Source of the DNA: Bacillota bacterium
Lineage (GTDB): Bacteria > Bacillota > Dethiobacteria > DTU022 > JAAZDR01
Length of the DNA: 9,766 nucleotides
Direction: 5' to 3'
Assembly (NCBI GenBank): GCA_012512705.1
Contig: JAAZDR010000052.1
Location: 1-9,766 of the forward strand
Shown: piece by piece, positions 1-5,902 of the stretch
Position numbering within the stretch: position 1 is the stretch's first letter
How the letters are laid out: the number at the start of each line of letters is the position of its first letter
Made by a program: the position numbers and the translations under genes
The notes under the pieces: model-generated
Database searches by the model: none
Seen by the model: the letters and a program-made list of their open reading frames with translations, nothing else
Told to the model about the DNA's origin: nothing

Positions 1-38
1 AGGTAACACCGCCAGAAAGGGTGACAAAAATTGACTAA
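1..38 (+). CDS. possible 3' tail of an upstream gene (frame unresolved)
   Basis: Two forward frames are open at the left edge. One ends at the TGA at 32-34 (last residues GNTARKGDKN) and the other at the TAA at 36-38 (last residues VTPPERVTKID). Either stop would overlap the TTG start of the permease gene at 31, an arrangement typical of translationally coupled operon genes. Small COG0701 permease genes often come as adjacent pairs, so the missing gene may be the partner half, but about 12 codons cannot show that. Too short to identify. Confidence 0.3.
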   Translation, partial: VTPPERVTKID

Positions 39-510
39 CGCATTTATAGCCTTATCTTTAATGTCTGCAGCTCTTCTCTTTGTTGCTTATCGACAGGGTA
101 AGCATATCGATGGTCTAAAAGCAGCAAAAAAAATGTTTTTGAATGTTTTGCCCCTCCTTCTATGCGCCTTTATTATTGTCGGTTTTATAGATTTATTATT
201 ACCAAAAGAGGCTTTACAGGCTTGGATGGGGGAAGGTGCCGGTTGGAAAGGCTTAATTATCGGACCTGTTGTCGGTGCACTTATTCAAGGAGGCCCCTAT
301 GCCTTTTTCCCCCTGTTTGACGCTGTTTTTCGCGAAAGCGTATCCATCGGAACTGCGGTGGCGATGATCACCGCCTGGGGAATGATTAATGTGGGGCATC
401 TACCCTACGAATTCACCTTTTTAGGGCCACGGTTTGTGACCCTCAAATATAGCATCTATATTGCCCTTCCGTCGCTAGCCGGCTTATTAGCAGCTTTATT
501 GTTTGACTGA
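31..510 (+). CDS. half-size COG0701/UPF0718-type membrane permease
   Basis: Predicted integral membrane protein of 159 residues that I assign to the COG0701 (DUF318/UPF0718, ArsP-related) permease group; its substrate is unknown. Hydrophobic segments lie at about residues 4-20, 35-57, 72-97, 104-122 and 137-158. The conserved-looking core is the glycine-rich stretch with GGP at 87-89 followed by an FFPLF segment, then ITAWGM at 113-118 and LGPRF at 131-135. Full-length members run to 300 or more residues with two such halves, so this is one half and probably works with a second half encoded just upstream. The start is TTG at 31: an in-frame TGA at 22-24 excludes anything further upstream, and AAAGGG at 16-21 can serve as ribosome binding site. 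The start overlaps the stop of a preceding frame. The gene converges on the ABC-F gene with 20 nt between them and no obvious terminator. Family call fairly sure, transport role unproven. Confidence 0.75.
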   Translation: MTNAFIALSLMSAALLFVAYRQGKHIDGLKAAKKMFLNVLPLLLCAFIIVGFIDLLLPKEALQAWMGEGAGWKGLIIGPVVGALIQGGPYAFFPLFDAVFRESVSIGTAVAMITAWGMINVGHLPYEFTFLGPRFVTLKYSIYIALPSLAGLLAALLFD

Positions 511-530
511 TTATAAAAAGCCCATCACTT

Positions 531-2306
531 CTAACGCTTGCGGAGGCATTTAAAATCATTGAGCTCCCTTGCCAGACGCAAAAATCTTTCCTGTAGCTTT
601 TCTTTTTCTTTCTCATCCTTCGTTTGATCCAATTTGCCCCCCAAAAAGGCCAGCTCACATTCTAATCTTGTAATCGTCTCCGCTAGTTCCTGTACTCCAA
701 TCCCTGATTGGTTATTTACATGCTCATTTTCTTGTATGATGTTCTCTTTTCTCCGCTTGCTCAGATAATATTCGTAATTTCCTTCATAAGTATGCAGTCT
801 CCCGTCAACTATCTCCCAAACCTTATTGGCAAGACGTCGTACAAAATAGCGGTCATGGCTAACAAAAAGTACGCTGCCTTTATAATCCATAAGCACCTCT
901 TCCATTTTTTCTTTCGACTCGATATCCATATAATTTGTCGGTTCGTCCAGGATCAGTAAGTTTGCACCTGACAGTATAAGTTTCACAAAAGCAACTCTAC
1001 CTTTTTCCCCCATGCTTAAATTATCAATCTTTTTAAAGACTTCATCACCTCGAAAAAGCAGGGAGGCCAGCAGCAACCTTGCCTCTTCAATCCCTGCTCC
1101 AACAGTTAAAACTTCGTCTAGGACCGTGGCTTCATAGTCCAAGCAGTCCATTTCCTGAGCAAAATAGCCGCTTTTGACAGCAGAACTAATACTCACCTTT
1201 CCGGAATAATCATCTTCAAAACCGGCGATAATTTTTAAAAGAGTTGTTTTCCCAATACCGTTTTCTCCAAGCAGGACAATTTTTTCACCCCTTTTAATGC
1301 AAAAAGAGATGTCCTGAAAAAGAACCCTAGATGCAAAACTTTTATTGATGTTTTCCGCCCGTACTAGGTAGGGGGGAACTTTATCCCCTAAAACGTGCTT
1401 ATTAATTAGCTGAAAAGCAGGTGCTGGCAATTTACTTGGCTTGGGAATTTTCTCTTTTTCAATCATCTCTAATTCTTTTTTCTTAGCTTTGAGAATACTA
1501 GCGTGTTTCTTTGCTTTACTCCGATAAAAATCATTTTTGCCAGCTGCAGTATGAGCGCTTTGATACCAGTTTTTCCTTTCACTGATCACCTGTTTTAGCT
1601 GCCGTATTCTAGTTTGCTGCTTATCATACTCCTTGAACAGATTCCTCTCTTCAATTTCCTTTTGTCTTTTATAGGCTGAATAGTTACCTTTATATACTTT
1701 TAACTCGCAGGGAGTAAGCTCCCATATTTCATTCACTAATTGATTGAGGAAGAAACGATCATGAGATATAACTATCATTGGTTTTGCTAAATCAGCCAAA
1801 AAAACCTCCAGCCACTCACAATTTTTCAAATCAAGATGGTTAGTCGGTTCATCCAGCAGCAGTAAATCAAAATAACTAACGATTAGCTGACAAAGAGCAA
1901 GTTTCGTCTTCTCGCCACCGCTTAAATTATTAGCCTCCTGTCCCCACTTTTTCTGCTCAATACCGAGCATATTCAGCACTTTCTTTACCTTGGCTTCCGC
2001 CTTAATATCCTCCATAACACGGTCGTTGCTCTTCACTGCCCGCAGTATTGTGGCATAAACCGTATCTTTTTCGGCATACTTTGGCTGCTGATCGAGGTAG
2101 AATACCTTCCCCTCAGCAGGTGCTAACTTTATCTGTCCGCGGTCACAGGTCTCCTGACCGGCCAAAATCCTCGCTAAAGTTGTTTTACCGACACCGTTTC
2201 TACCGACCAACCCGATTTTTTTACCCGCATTAATCGCGCCACTGATATTTTCCAGGACCATTTTTCCGCCATAGCTCTTACAGATGTTATTGAAATAAAG
2301 GTTCAT
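531..2306 (-). CDS. ABC-F family ATPase, likely ribosome-protection type
   Basis: Cytosolic protein of 591 residues with two ATP-binding cassettes and no membrane segments, which defines the ABC-F family. These proteins bind the ribosomal E site and act in translation or antibiotic resistance rather than transport. Cassette 1 has Walker A at 35-43 (GRNGVGKTT), signature LSGGE at 128-132, Walker B ending in DEPTNHLD with catalytic Glu153, and SHD at 181-183. A charged linker (about 205-315) follows, rich in Lys/Arg with an RSKAKKHAS stretch. Cassette 2 has Walker A at 347-355 (GENGIGKTT), signature LSMGE at 430-434, DEPTNYMD with Glu455, and SHD at 483-485. The C-terminal 80 residues look coiled-coil. 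The start is fixed by AAGGAGATGA 5 nt upstream. The attenuator in the leader (separate entries) favours an antibiotic-inducible resistance member (VmlR/Vga/Lsa/CplR-like) over a housekeeping EttA/Uup type. The drug spectrum cannot be read from sequence. Confidence 0.9.
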   Translation of the reverse strand: MNLYFNNICKSYGGKMVLENISGAINAGKKIGLVGRNGVGKTTLARILAGQETCDRGQIKLAPAEGKVFYLDQQPKYAEKDTVYATILRAVKSNDRVMEDIKAEAKVKKVLNMLGIEQKKWGQEANNLSGGEKTKLALCQLIVSYFDLLLLDEPTNHLDLKNCEWLEVFLADLAKPMIVISHDRFFLNQLVNEIWELTPCELKVYKGNYSAYKRQKEIEERNLFKEYDKQQTRIRQLKQVISERKNWYQSAHTAAGKNDFYRSKAKKHASILKAKKKELEMIEKEKIPKPSKLPAPAFQLINKHVLGDKVPPYLVRAENINKSFASRVLFQDISFCIKRGEKIVLLGENGIGKTTLLKIIAGFEDDYSGKVSISSAVKSGYFAQEMDCLDYEATVLDEVLTVGAGIEEARLLLASLLFRGDEVFKKIDNLSMGEKGRVAFVKLILSGANLLILDEPTNYMDIESKEKMEEVLMDYKGSVLFVSHDRYFVRRLANKVWEIVDGRLHTYEGNYEYYLSKRRKENIIQENEHVNNQSGIGVQELAETITRLECELAFLGGKLDQTKDEKEKEKLQERFLRLARELNDFKCLRKR

Positions 2307-2366
2307 ATAATCATCTCCTTCTTCTTTCGTCAGGGTTCTAAGGTATGATCATATTAAACAGTTACT

Positions 2367-2409
2367 AAAAATAAAAACTGCAGTAAAACACACCAGTGTT
2401 AAACTGCAG
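2367..2409 (-). terminator. intrinsic terminator in the ABC-F leader (attenuator)
   Basis: On the minus strand CTGCAGT (2409-2403) pairs with ACTGCAG (2384-2378), then across a 2x2 internal loop AACAC and GTGTT pair around a TGGT tetraloop (2395-2392). The hairpin runs directly into TTTTTATTTTT (2377-2367). It lies 61 nt before the ABC-F start codon and well downstream of the likely promoter, so it should stop transcription before the gene unless refolded. No other gene ends here, which makes it an attenuator rather than an ordinary terminator. Confidence 0.85.
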
Positions 2410-2468
2410 AAAGCAAACTTAAATACAAAAAGTATTCTTATAAAAATTAGCTTATTCGCGTTTCACGG

Positions 2469-2566
2469 AAGTGTTTTTTAACGAGCATCCCTTAAAAGGC
2501 GCACTACCCCTATAGGTCTCTGCCTGCACTTTTAAGAATATTAAATTACCTAGTTAAAAAACACTT
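2469..2566 (-). promoter_or_regulatory. leader RNA switch: pairing that masks the antiterminator
   Basis: Segment 1, 14 nt inside the leader ORF (2566-2553, AAGTGTTTTTTAAC), is perfectly complementary to segment 2 (2482-2469, GTTAAAAAACACTT). The 3' part of segment 2 (2477-2468, AAAACACTTC) can alternatively pair at 9 of 10 positions, one of them G-U, with 2394-2385 (GGTGTGTTTT), which is the loop and 3' arm of the terminator. Segment 1 and the terminator arm therefore compete for segment 2. A ribosome stalled on the leader ORF would cover segment 1, release segment 2 and break the terminator. The complementarities are seen directly; the switching model is inference from known ABC-F attenuators. 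Confidence 0.7.
2491..2536 (-). repeat. internal hairpin of the ABC-F leader RNA
   Basis: CTTAAAAG (2536-2529) is the perfect inverted copy of CTTTTAAG (2498-2491). With a single bulged C the stem extends by a further U-G, G-C and C-G. The apical part contains ACC and GGT that can pair weakly. The hairpin sits inside the segment 1:2 pairing, so the folded leader would be an arm enclosed by a long closing helix. I do not recognise it as a named riboswitch or T-box; no T-box GGTGG motif is present. Confidence 0.55.
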
Positions 2567-2573
2567 TCCTCAT
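2550..2573 (-). CDS. 7-codon leader peptide upstream of ABC-F gene
   Basis: The ORF encodes MRKVFFN followed by TAG. Its ATG at 2573-2571 is preceded by the Shine-Dalgarno-like GAGGTG at 2583-2578, and it begins about 30 nt after the predicted transcription start. It is far too short for a functional protein, but its codons contain the 14-nt segment that pairs with the downstream antiterminator strand, so its translation state would set the RNA fold. Leader peptides of 3 to about 15 residues are known in front of antibiotic-inducible ABC-F, erm and cat genes. Whether ribosomes stall here, and with which drug, is unknown. Confidence 0.6.
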   Translation of the reverse strand: MRKVFFN

Positions 2574-2606
2574 TTCGCACCTCAGTCAATTTAATCTTTT
2601 GCCTTT

Positions 2607-2635
2607 ATCTTAGCATAGAGAAAAACTAAACGCAA
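2607..2635 (-). promoter_or_regulatory. predicted sigma-A promoter of the ABC-F transcription unit
   Basis: On the minus strand TTGCGT (2635-2630) and TAAGAT (2612-2607) are separated by 17 nt, close to the TTGACA/TATAAT consensus. Transcription would begin near 2600, about 27 nt before the leader peptide ATG and about 190 nt before the terminator hairpin, which is the spacing expected for an attenuator. It lies in the 3' flank of the alkylation repair gene, 19 nt past its stop. Confidence 0.55.
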
Positions 2636-2654
2636 GCACGCTGAATTTGCTCCC

Positions 2655-3365
2655 TTATACCAAACCTTTAAGAAACTTCTTCCTCAAATCCGGTTTAAAT
2701 TTTTCAATTGCATAGCGCAGCATGACCCGCGGCATACTTTGATAATTTTCTTTGAGGAAATTGAATTCACGCTCAAAATCCCTCTTGCCGACCTCACGTA
2801 ACATCCATCCTACTGCTTTATGGATCAAGTCATGCTCATGATCTAACAATATTTTTGCGATCCTTAAGCTATCTTCATATTTTTCTCTGCGTATGAAATA
2901 AAAAGTTGCGATAATGGCAACCCTCTGCTTCCAAAGGCTTTCAGACTCAGCAAATTCATATAAGATATCTTTTTCTCGGTCAAAAAGGTATGCGCCTAAA
3001 ATCTTATCCGCAGAAGAATCCACCAGATCCCAATTATTAACAAAAGAAATGTTGTCTAAATAAAATTCAACTATCGCCTTTCTTTCTTGCTCGGTCTTCG
3101 ATTTTTCAAATTTATTCACTAAAATAATCAACGCTGTCAATCTGTATTCATGAACCGGATCTCTTAGCAGTATTCTCAGTTCACTAAGGGATATGGTTTT
3201 ATAGAATCTCTTGGCGACCTTACGCTGAACAGGCACTTTAACCCCTATGAATTGGTCTCCTTCACCATACCCCCCGGGCTGCGCCTTAAAAAATTTGGGG
3301 AGAAACTCTGCCTTCTTAGGATCAGCCTGTTTATTTAATTCTATTTTGATATTTTCAATATTCAT
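2655..3365 (-). CDS. AlkD-family DNA alkylation repair protein (DNA glycosylase)
   Basis: HEAT-like-repeat DNA glycosylase of 236 residues (PF08713 family), predicted to excise positively charged alkylated purines such as 3-methyladenine and 7-methylguanine. Its length matches Bacillus cereus AlkD. The known AlkD active-site residues can be placed: Trp112 and Asp116 in NNWDLVDSSA (AlkD Trp109/Asp113), Arg148 in WKQRVA (AlkD Arg148) and Trp187 in HKAVGWMLREVGKRD (AlkD Trp187). The C-terminal MPRVMLRYAIEK segment is also typical. ATG at 3365 is preceded by CGAGG about 10 nt upstream, a modest ribosome binding site. It is transcribed in the same direction as the ferritin-like gene upstream, but a terminator separates them, so it probably has its own promoter. 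No convincing terminator follows it; the ABC-F promoter begins 19 nt after its stop. Confidence 0.9.
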   Translation of the reverse strand: MNIENIKIELNKQADPKKAEFLPKFFKAQPGGYGEGDQFIGVKVPVQRKVAKRFYKTISLSELRILLRDPVHEYRLTALIILVNKFEKSKTEQERKAIVEFYLDNISFVNNWDLVDSSADKILGAYLFDREKDILYEFAESESLWKQRVAIIATFYFIRREKYEDSLRIAKILLDHEHDLIHKAVGWMLREVGKRDFEREFNFLKENYQSMPRVMLRYAIEKFKPDLRKKFLKGLV

Positions 3366-3393
3366 TATTTAAACCTCGATTCTTACGAAGATT

Positions 3394-3453
3394 GATGGGC
3401 ACAAGTTGATATTTTTTATACTTCGTTTTTGCTACTTAAATTACCTGCCCATC
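3394..3453. repeat. inverted repeat in the alkD-type gene 5' region
   Basis: GATGGGCA (3394-3401) is repeated as the perfect inverted copy TGCCCATC (3446-3453). An imperfect AT-rich hairpin (AAGT...ACTT arms) lies between them. It falls 29-88 nt upstream of the alkylation repair start codon, where an operator or a 5'-leader RNA structure could sit. The 44-nt spacing and 8-bp length allow chance. Confidence 0.35.
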
Positions 3454-3481
3454 CAATAACTTTGTACAGCCCCATGAGGTA

Positions 3482-3525
3482 AAAAATATAGGCAACAGGA
3501 AAAGAATATTGCGTCTCCTGTTGCC
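3482..3525 (-). terminator. intrinsic terminator of the ferritin-like gene
   Basis: On the minus strand GGCAACAGGA (3525-3516) and TCCTGTTGCC (3500-3491) form a perfect 10-bp stem with a 15-nt loop, followed by TATATTTTTT. It begins 27 nt after the TAA stop of the ferritin-like gene and separates that transcript from the alkylation repair gene. Confidence 0.85.
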
Positions 3526-3552
3526 CTATGACAGAAGCATGCAGCTGAATCT

Positions 3553-4815
3553 TTAAACTCCAGCTGGTTCTTTTTGCTTGGTTCTCGCAATCGTTACGTT
3601 ATCTATTTTGCGGTTCCTCAACCCTTCTACCGGGTTTTCCTTCACCTCTGCTCGGTAGTCTTCACCTTTAAGTTTTTGATGCTCCATGATGACCATGTGG
3701 CTGGGAACAGCGTTGACATCGTGATTTACCTGTTGCTGGTAGACAAAAAATGTATGCTTGTCTGACAAGGCATTTACATTCTTAAGTTCTTCCCTATCTG
3801 CTGTCAGCTCAATCTGCTCACCTAGTATTTTACGGAGATATTCTCGTGTATCATGGAACTGAAGCAACTTAGGGAACGGCCCGGGGACAACTTGCTTCCA
3901 CTGCTTGTTTTCATATCTGGCCAAAAGTTCAGCTGCTTTATGGAGGTGAGCGATCTCCTGATGCAAGTGCATCTCCCAAACAGATTTTACATTTGGATCC
4001 TGCTCGTCTTCATAAAAGGAATAGTAGAGATAACACTCATTGTACTCGTGCAGTAACAAGTTTTCCAACCACGTTGTATTAGGATCTAGCAATGAGCCAT
4101 ATTGTGTTACATGCTCCTCCTCAATCATGGCAATCTCCTGGTAAAGCTGGCGCCCCAGATCATTATAATAAGTATTGCCGATGTTCATATAGAAATTCAT
4201 CGTCTGCTGTTCCCCGGCTGTAATAGTTAAGATATTTAACTTCGTCTGAACATCTGCAGTACTAAAATCAACAAACCGCCGAACAGTATCAAACGGATGG
4301 CGGTGTTCTGCAATGGTAGGACGCCCTGGGGTGAATTCCACATATTTTTTTACCAGGTTGTGCGAGGGAATATTTTCGTCTAGATCCAGTAAATTTGCAT
4401 AGCGATACAGGTGATCAAAATCCTCTAACAAGGCAAAATCCAGCGTATCCTTTACATAAGGGTCAGGTTCATTTTGCGCCAGCCAGGCAGTCAAGTCTAC
4501 TGCTACATGCTCATAGCCGATGGTTGTTTCCAGCGGCGTTTCATCAATTGGCTTTAACCAGTTTACATGTTTTTGCTGCAGCTGCTCAACACGGCGTGTA
4601 CTGGCTAATTCACGGCGAAGTTCGTTATTGTCACAGTTACGGTGAAACTGATGGGAAAAAATCGCTGCTTCAACCTCGATACCATTCATCAAGATAATCC
4701 GGATCTTAGTGTAAGGGTCTACATCAGATTTAGAGTAAGGCTTAGGGTATACTGTTTTCCAATCCATAAAGCCATTTTCTATTGACATCGGTTTTTGTTC
4801 AAATGGATTGAACAT
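3553..4815 (-). CDS. uncharacterised ferritin-like (di-iron) protein
   Basis: Soluble 420-residue protein with no signal peptide or membrane segment; I do not recognise a named gene. Residues about 195-300 carry the ligand pattern of a ferritin-like four-helix bundle: Glu202, then E232xxH235, then Glu257 or Glu260 (HEYNE), then E287xxH290. The Glu-to-ExxH spacing is 30 residues in both halves, close to rubrerythrin. An earlier helical pair has YEH at 101-103 and E131xxxH135, which could be a second, degenerate bundle. The N-terminal 90 and C-terminal 110 residues match nothing I know. There is no CxxC rubredoxin domain, so it is not a classical rubrerythrin. ATG at 4815 is supported by AGGAG 12 nt upstream. 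It lies downstream of a DtxR/MntR-type gene and near feoAB, so an iron, oxygen or peroxide role is plausible. Fold call moderately sure, function unknown. Confidence 0.75.
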   Translation of the reverse strand: MFNPFEQKPMSIENGFMDWKTVYPKPYSKSDVDPYTKIRIILMNGIEVEAAIFSHQFHRNCDNNELRRELASTRRVEQLQQKHVNWLKPIDETPLETTIGYEHVAVDLTAWLAQNEPDPYVKDTLDFALLEDFDHLYRYANLLDLDENIPSHNLVKKYVEFTPGRPTIAEHRHPFDTVRRFVDFSTADVQTKLNILTITAGEQQTMNFYMNIGNTYYNDLGRQLYQEIAMIEEEHVTQYGSLLDPNTTWLENLLLHEYNECYLYYSFYEDEQDPNVKSVWEMHLHQEIAHLHKAAELLARYENKQWKQVVPGPFPKLLQFHDTREYLRKILGEQIELTADREELKNVNALSDKHTFFVYQQQVNHDVNAVPSHMVIMEHQKLKGEDYRAEVKENPVEGLRNRKIDNVTIARTKQKEPAGV

Positions 4816-4890
4816 AGCTATCTATCTCCTTTCATTTTTTATTTTCATTATTCCAATTAGAACAATGGATATACAATTAAAAAGCTTGTT

Positions 4891-4918
4891 ATTTTAAATA
4901 AATAAGGAACCTCGACAA
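4891..4918 (-). promoter_or_regulatory. candidate promoter of the ferritin-like gene
   Basis: TTGTCG (4918-4913) and TAAAAT (4896-4891) on the minus strand are 16 nt apart and lie 76 nt before the start codon. A weaker alternative, TTGTAT (4876-4871) with AATAAT (4852-4847) and an 18-nt spacer, lies closer to the gene. The region is AT-rich, so both are tentative. Confidence 0.3.
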
Positions 4919-4928
4919 TCCTTCCACC

Positions 4929-4960
4929 GGGAATACTCCTAAGATGGAAATGAGATTCCC
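4929..4960. repeat. hairpin between the metalloregulator and ferritin-like genes
   Basis: GGGAAT (4929-4934) pairs with ATTCCC (4955-4960), and across a bulged A CTC (4936-4938) pairs with GAG (4952-4954). No T-run follows on the minus strand, so it is not a standard intrinsic terminator for the regulator gene ending at 4991. It sits 11 nt upstream of the candidate -35 of the ferritin-like gene and could be an operator, an RNA-processing hairpin or a weak terminator. Confidence 0.4.
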
Positions 4961-4990
4961 AAGAAGCAAAAATTATTAATAAGAATGCCG

Positions 4991-5503
4991 TTATAGATCT
5001 TCCAAATCCTTGGTTTCTCCCCCCTCTTTTTGATACGAAATCCTATACTGCTTAAATTTTTCATAAACCTCTGGATGCGACTGAAAAAAATGGTTTAAAA
5101 TTTCGATTTTCTTCAGTGCGCCTCTTGTTACATTGTGCTCAATTAACTCCACATTCACTAATTTTTCTTCTTCCACCCCGATAACATTTATAAACTCCTC
5201 AATTATTTTGTGCCGTTTTAAAAGGAACTTTCCTATTTTTTTGCCTTTCGGCGTTAGCTGTATTGACCCATATTTTTCATAGTGTAGCAGCCCCAGCTTT
5301 CCCAACTTTTGTACCATCTTTGTTGCAGATGGTGCCTGTACATTTAATGATTCAGCAAGTGTATTAATTCGAATATCCTCTCCCTCTAAACTAGTTCTGT
5401 AAACCATTTCAAGATAATCTTCCATACTATGTGATAAAACTTCCTTTCTTTTCCCCAGAATCTCATAACCACGGACTGTATAAAAACTTTTTTCCTTAAC
5501 CAT
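4991..5503 (-). CDS. DtxR/MntR-family metal-dependent transcriptional regulator
   Basis: Metalloregulator of 170 residues: an N-terminal winged helix-turn-helix (about 25-90, with NTLAESLNVQAPSATKMVQKL as reader region) and a metal-binding/dimerisation domain (about 90-145). It lacks the C-terminal SH3-like domain of long DtxR/IdeR proteins, as MntR does. All six MntR metal ligands have equivalents: Asp29, Glu32, His98, Glu119, Glu122 and His123 (B. subtilis MntR Asp8, Glu11, His77, Glu99, Glu102, His103). Compared with MntR it has about 21 extra N-terminal residues and a longer acidic tail. ATG at 5503 follows AAGGTG. It is divergent from feoA, so it probably represses feoAB, itself or both when metal is bound. 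The ligand set is Mn(II)-type while the neighbours point to Fe(II); the true effector is open. Confidence 0.88.
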   Translation of the reverse strand: MVKEKSFYTVRGYEILGKRKEVLSHSMEDYLEMVYRTSLEGEDIRINTLAESLNVQAPSATKMVQKLGKLGLLHYEKYGSIQLTPKGKKIGKFLLKRHKIIEEFINVIGVEEEKLVNVELIEHNVTRGALKKIEILNHFFQSHPEVYEKFKQYRISYQKEGGETKDLEDL

Positions 5504-5643
5504 TTATTTAATCACACCTTAGCCGTCTTTTCTCCTTTAACTATATGTGTAACAACATTTTTATATTAATCATATATTGGCCATAGATAAAAAGATTTTC
5601 ACACGGCTAACTTTTAAAAAATCTATAATGGAGGACTATCGCT
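5504..5643. promoter_or_regulatory. divergent regulator/feoA control region
   Basis: This AT-rich 140-nt spacer must hold the promoters of both the metalloregulator gene (-) and feoAB (+). TTAGCCGT (5519-5526) and its exact inverted copy ACGGCTAA (5603-5610) flank it, one next to each gene; they are candidate half-sites for the metalloregulator. A TATATG/CATATA pair (5542-5547, 5571-5576) lies between them. No promoter pair matches consensus well enough to place confidently. Confidence 0.4.
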
Positions 5644-5886
5644 ATGAAAGGTAAAAACATCCCCTTACATATGATTGCTTGCGGTAAAAGCGCGAAAGTA
5701 AAGGAGTTAACAACTGCCGGAAGCTTAAGAAGAAGAATGCTCGATCTTGGATTGGTGAATGGCACGATCGTTGAAGCAATAAGAAAAAGCCCCTCCGGAG
5801 ATCCAATAGCCTACGAAATACGAGGTGCAGTAATTGCACTTCGCTCCGAAGAAGCATCTAAAATAATAGTCGATGTTATAGACTAG
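5644..5886 (+). CDS. feoA: FeoA, ferrous iron transport accessory protein
   Basis: Cytosolic SH3-like protein of 80 residues, the usual FeoA length, needed for full activity of the FeoB Fe(II) transporter. The family pattern is visible: an N-terminal basic stretch, a central GSLRRRMLDLGLVNGT turn-and-strand segment (about 26-41), then SPSGDPIAYEIRGAVIALRSEEA leading to a C-terminal strand. ATG at 5644 has a strong GGAGGA site 8 nt upstream. Its stop at 5884-5886 overlaps the AGGAGG of feoB, so the two genes are co-transcribed and probably translationally coupled. It is a free-standing FeoA, not fused to FeoB, and no feoC is present. Confidence 0.93.
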   Translation: MKGKNIPLHMIACGKSAKVKELTTAGSLRRRMLDLGLVNGTIVEAIRKSPSGDPIAYEIRGAVIALRSEEASKIIVDVID

Positions 5887-5902
5887 GAGGATATTTATTA
5901 AT

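Noticed and set aside
2344..2353. TATGATCATA perfect palindrome between the attenuator and the ABC-F start
   Set aside because: A 10-bp AT-rich palindrome in AT-rich DNA is expected by chance, with no repeat elsewhere in the window.
2447..2488. Second small ORF in the ABC-F leader (minus strand, MLVKKHFRETRIS) overlapping the antiterminator strand
   Set aside because: The only ribosome-binding-like sequence (AAGGG, 2493-2489) abuts the ATG with no spacer, so initiation is unlikely; kept only as a possibility in case pairing changes expose it.
2378..2606. T-box or known metabolite riboswitch in the ABC-F leader
   Set aside because: There is no T-box GGTGG antiterminator bulge and no riboswitch core I recognise; the leader-peptide attenuation model explains the pairings.
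4395..4697. 100-codon forward-strand open frame inside the ferritin-like gene
   Set aside because: It lies wholly opposite a well-supported gene, has no ribosome binding site of note and shows no recognisable protein features; antisense shadow.
5624..5629. Perfect TATAAT just before feoA
   Set aside because: It directly abuts the GGAGGA ribosome binding site, so a start from it would leave that site outside the transcript, and no -35 lies at the right distance.
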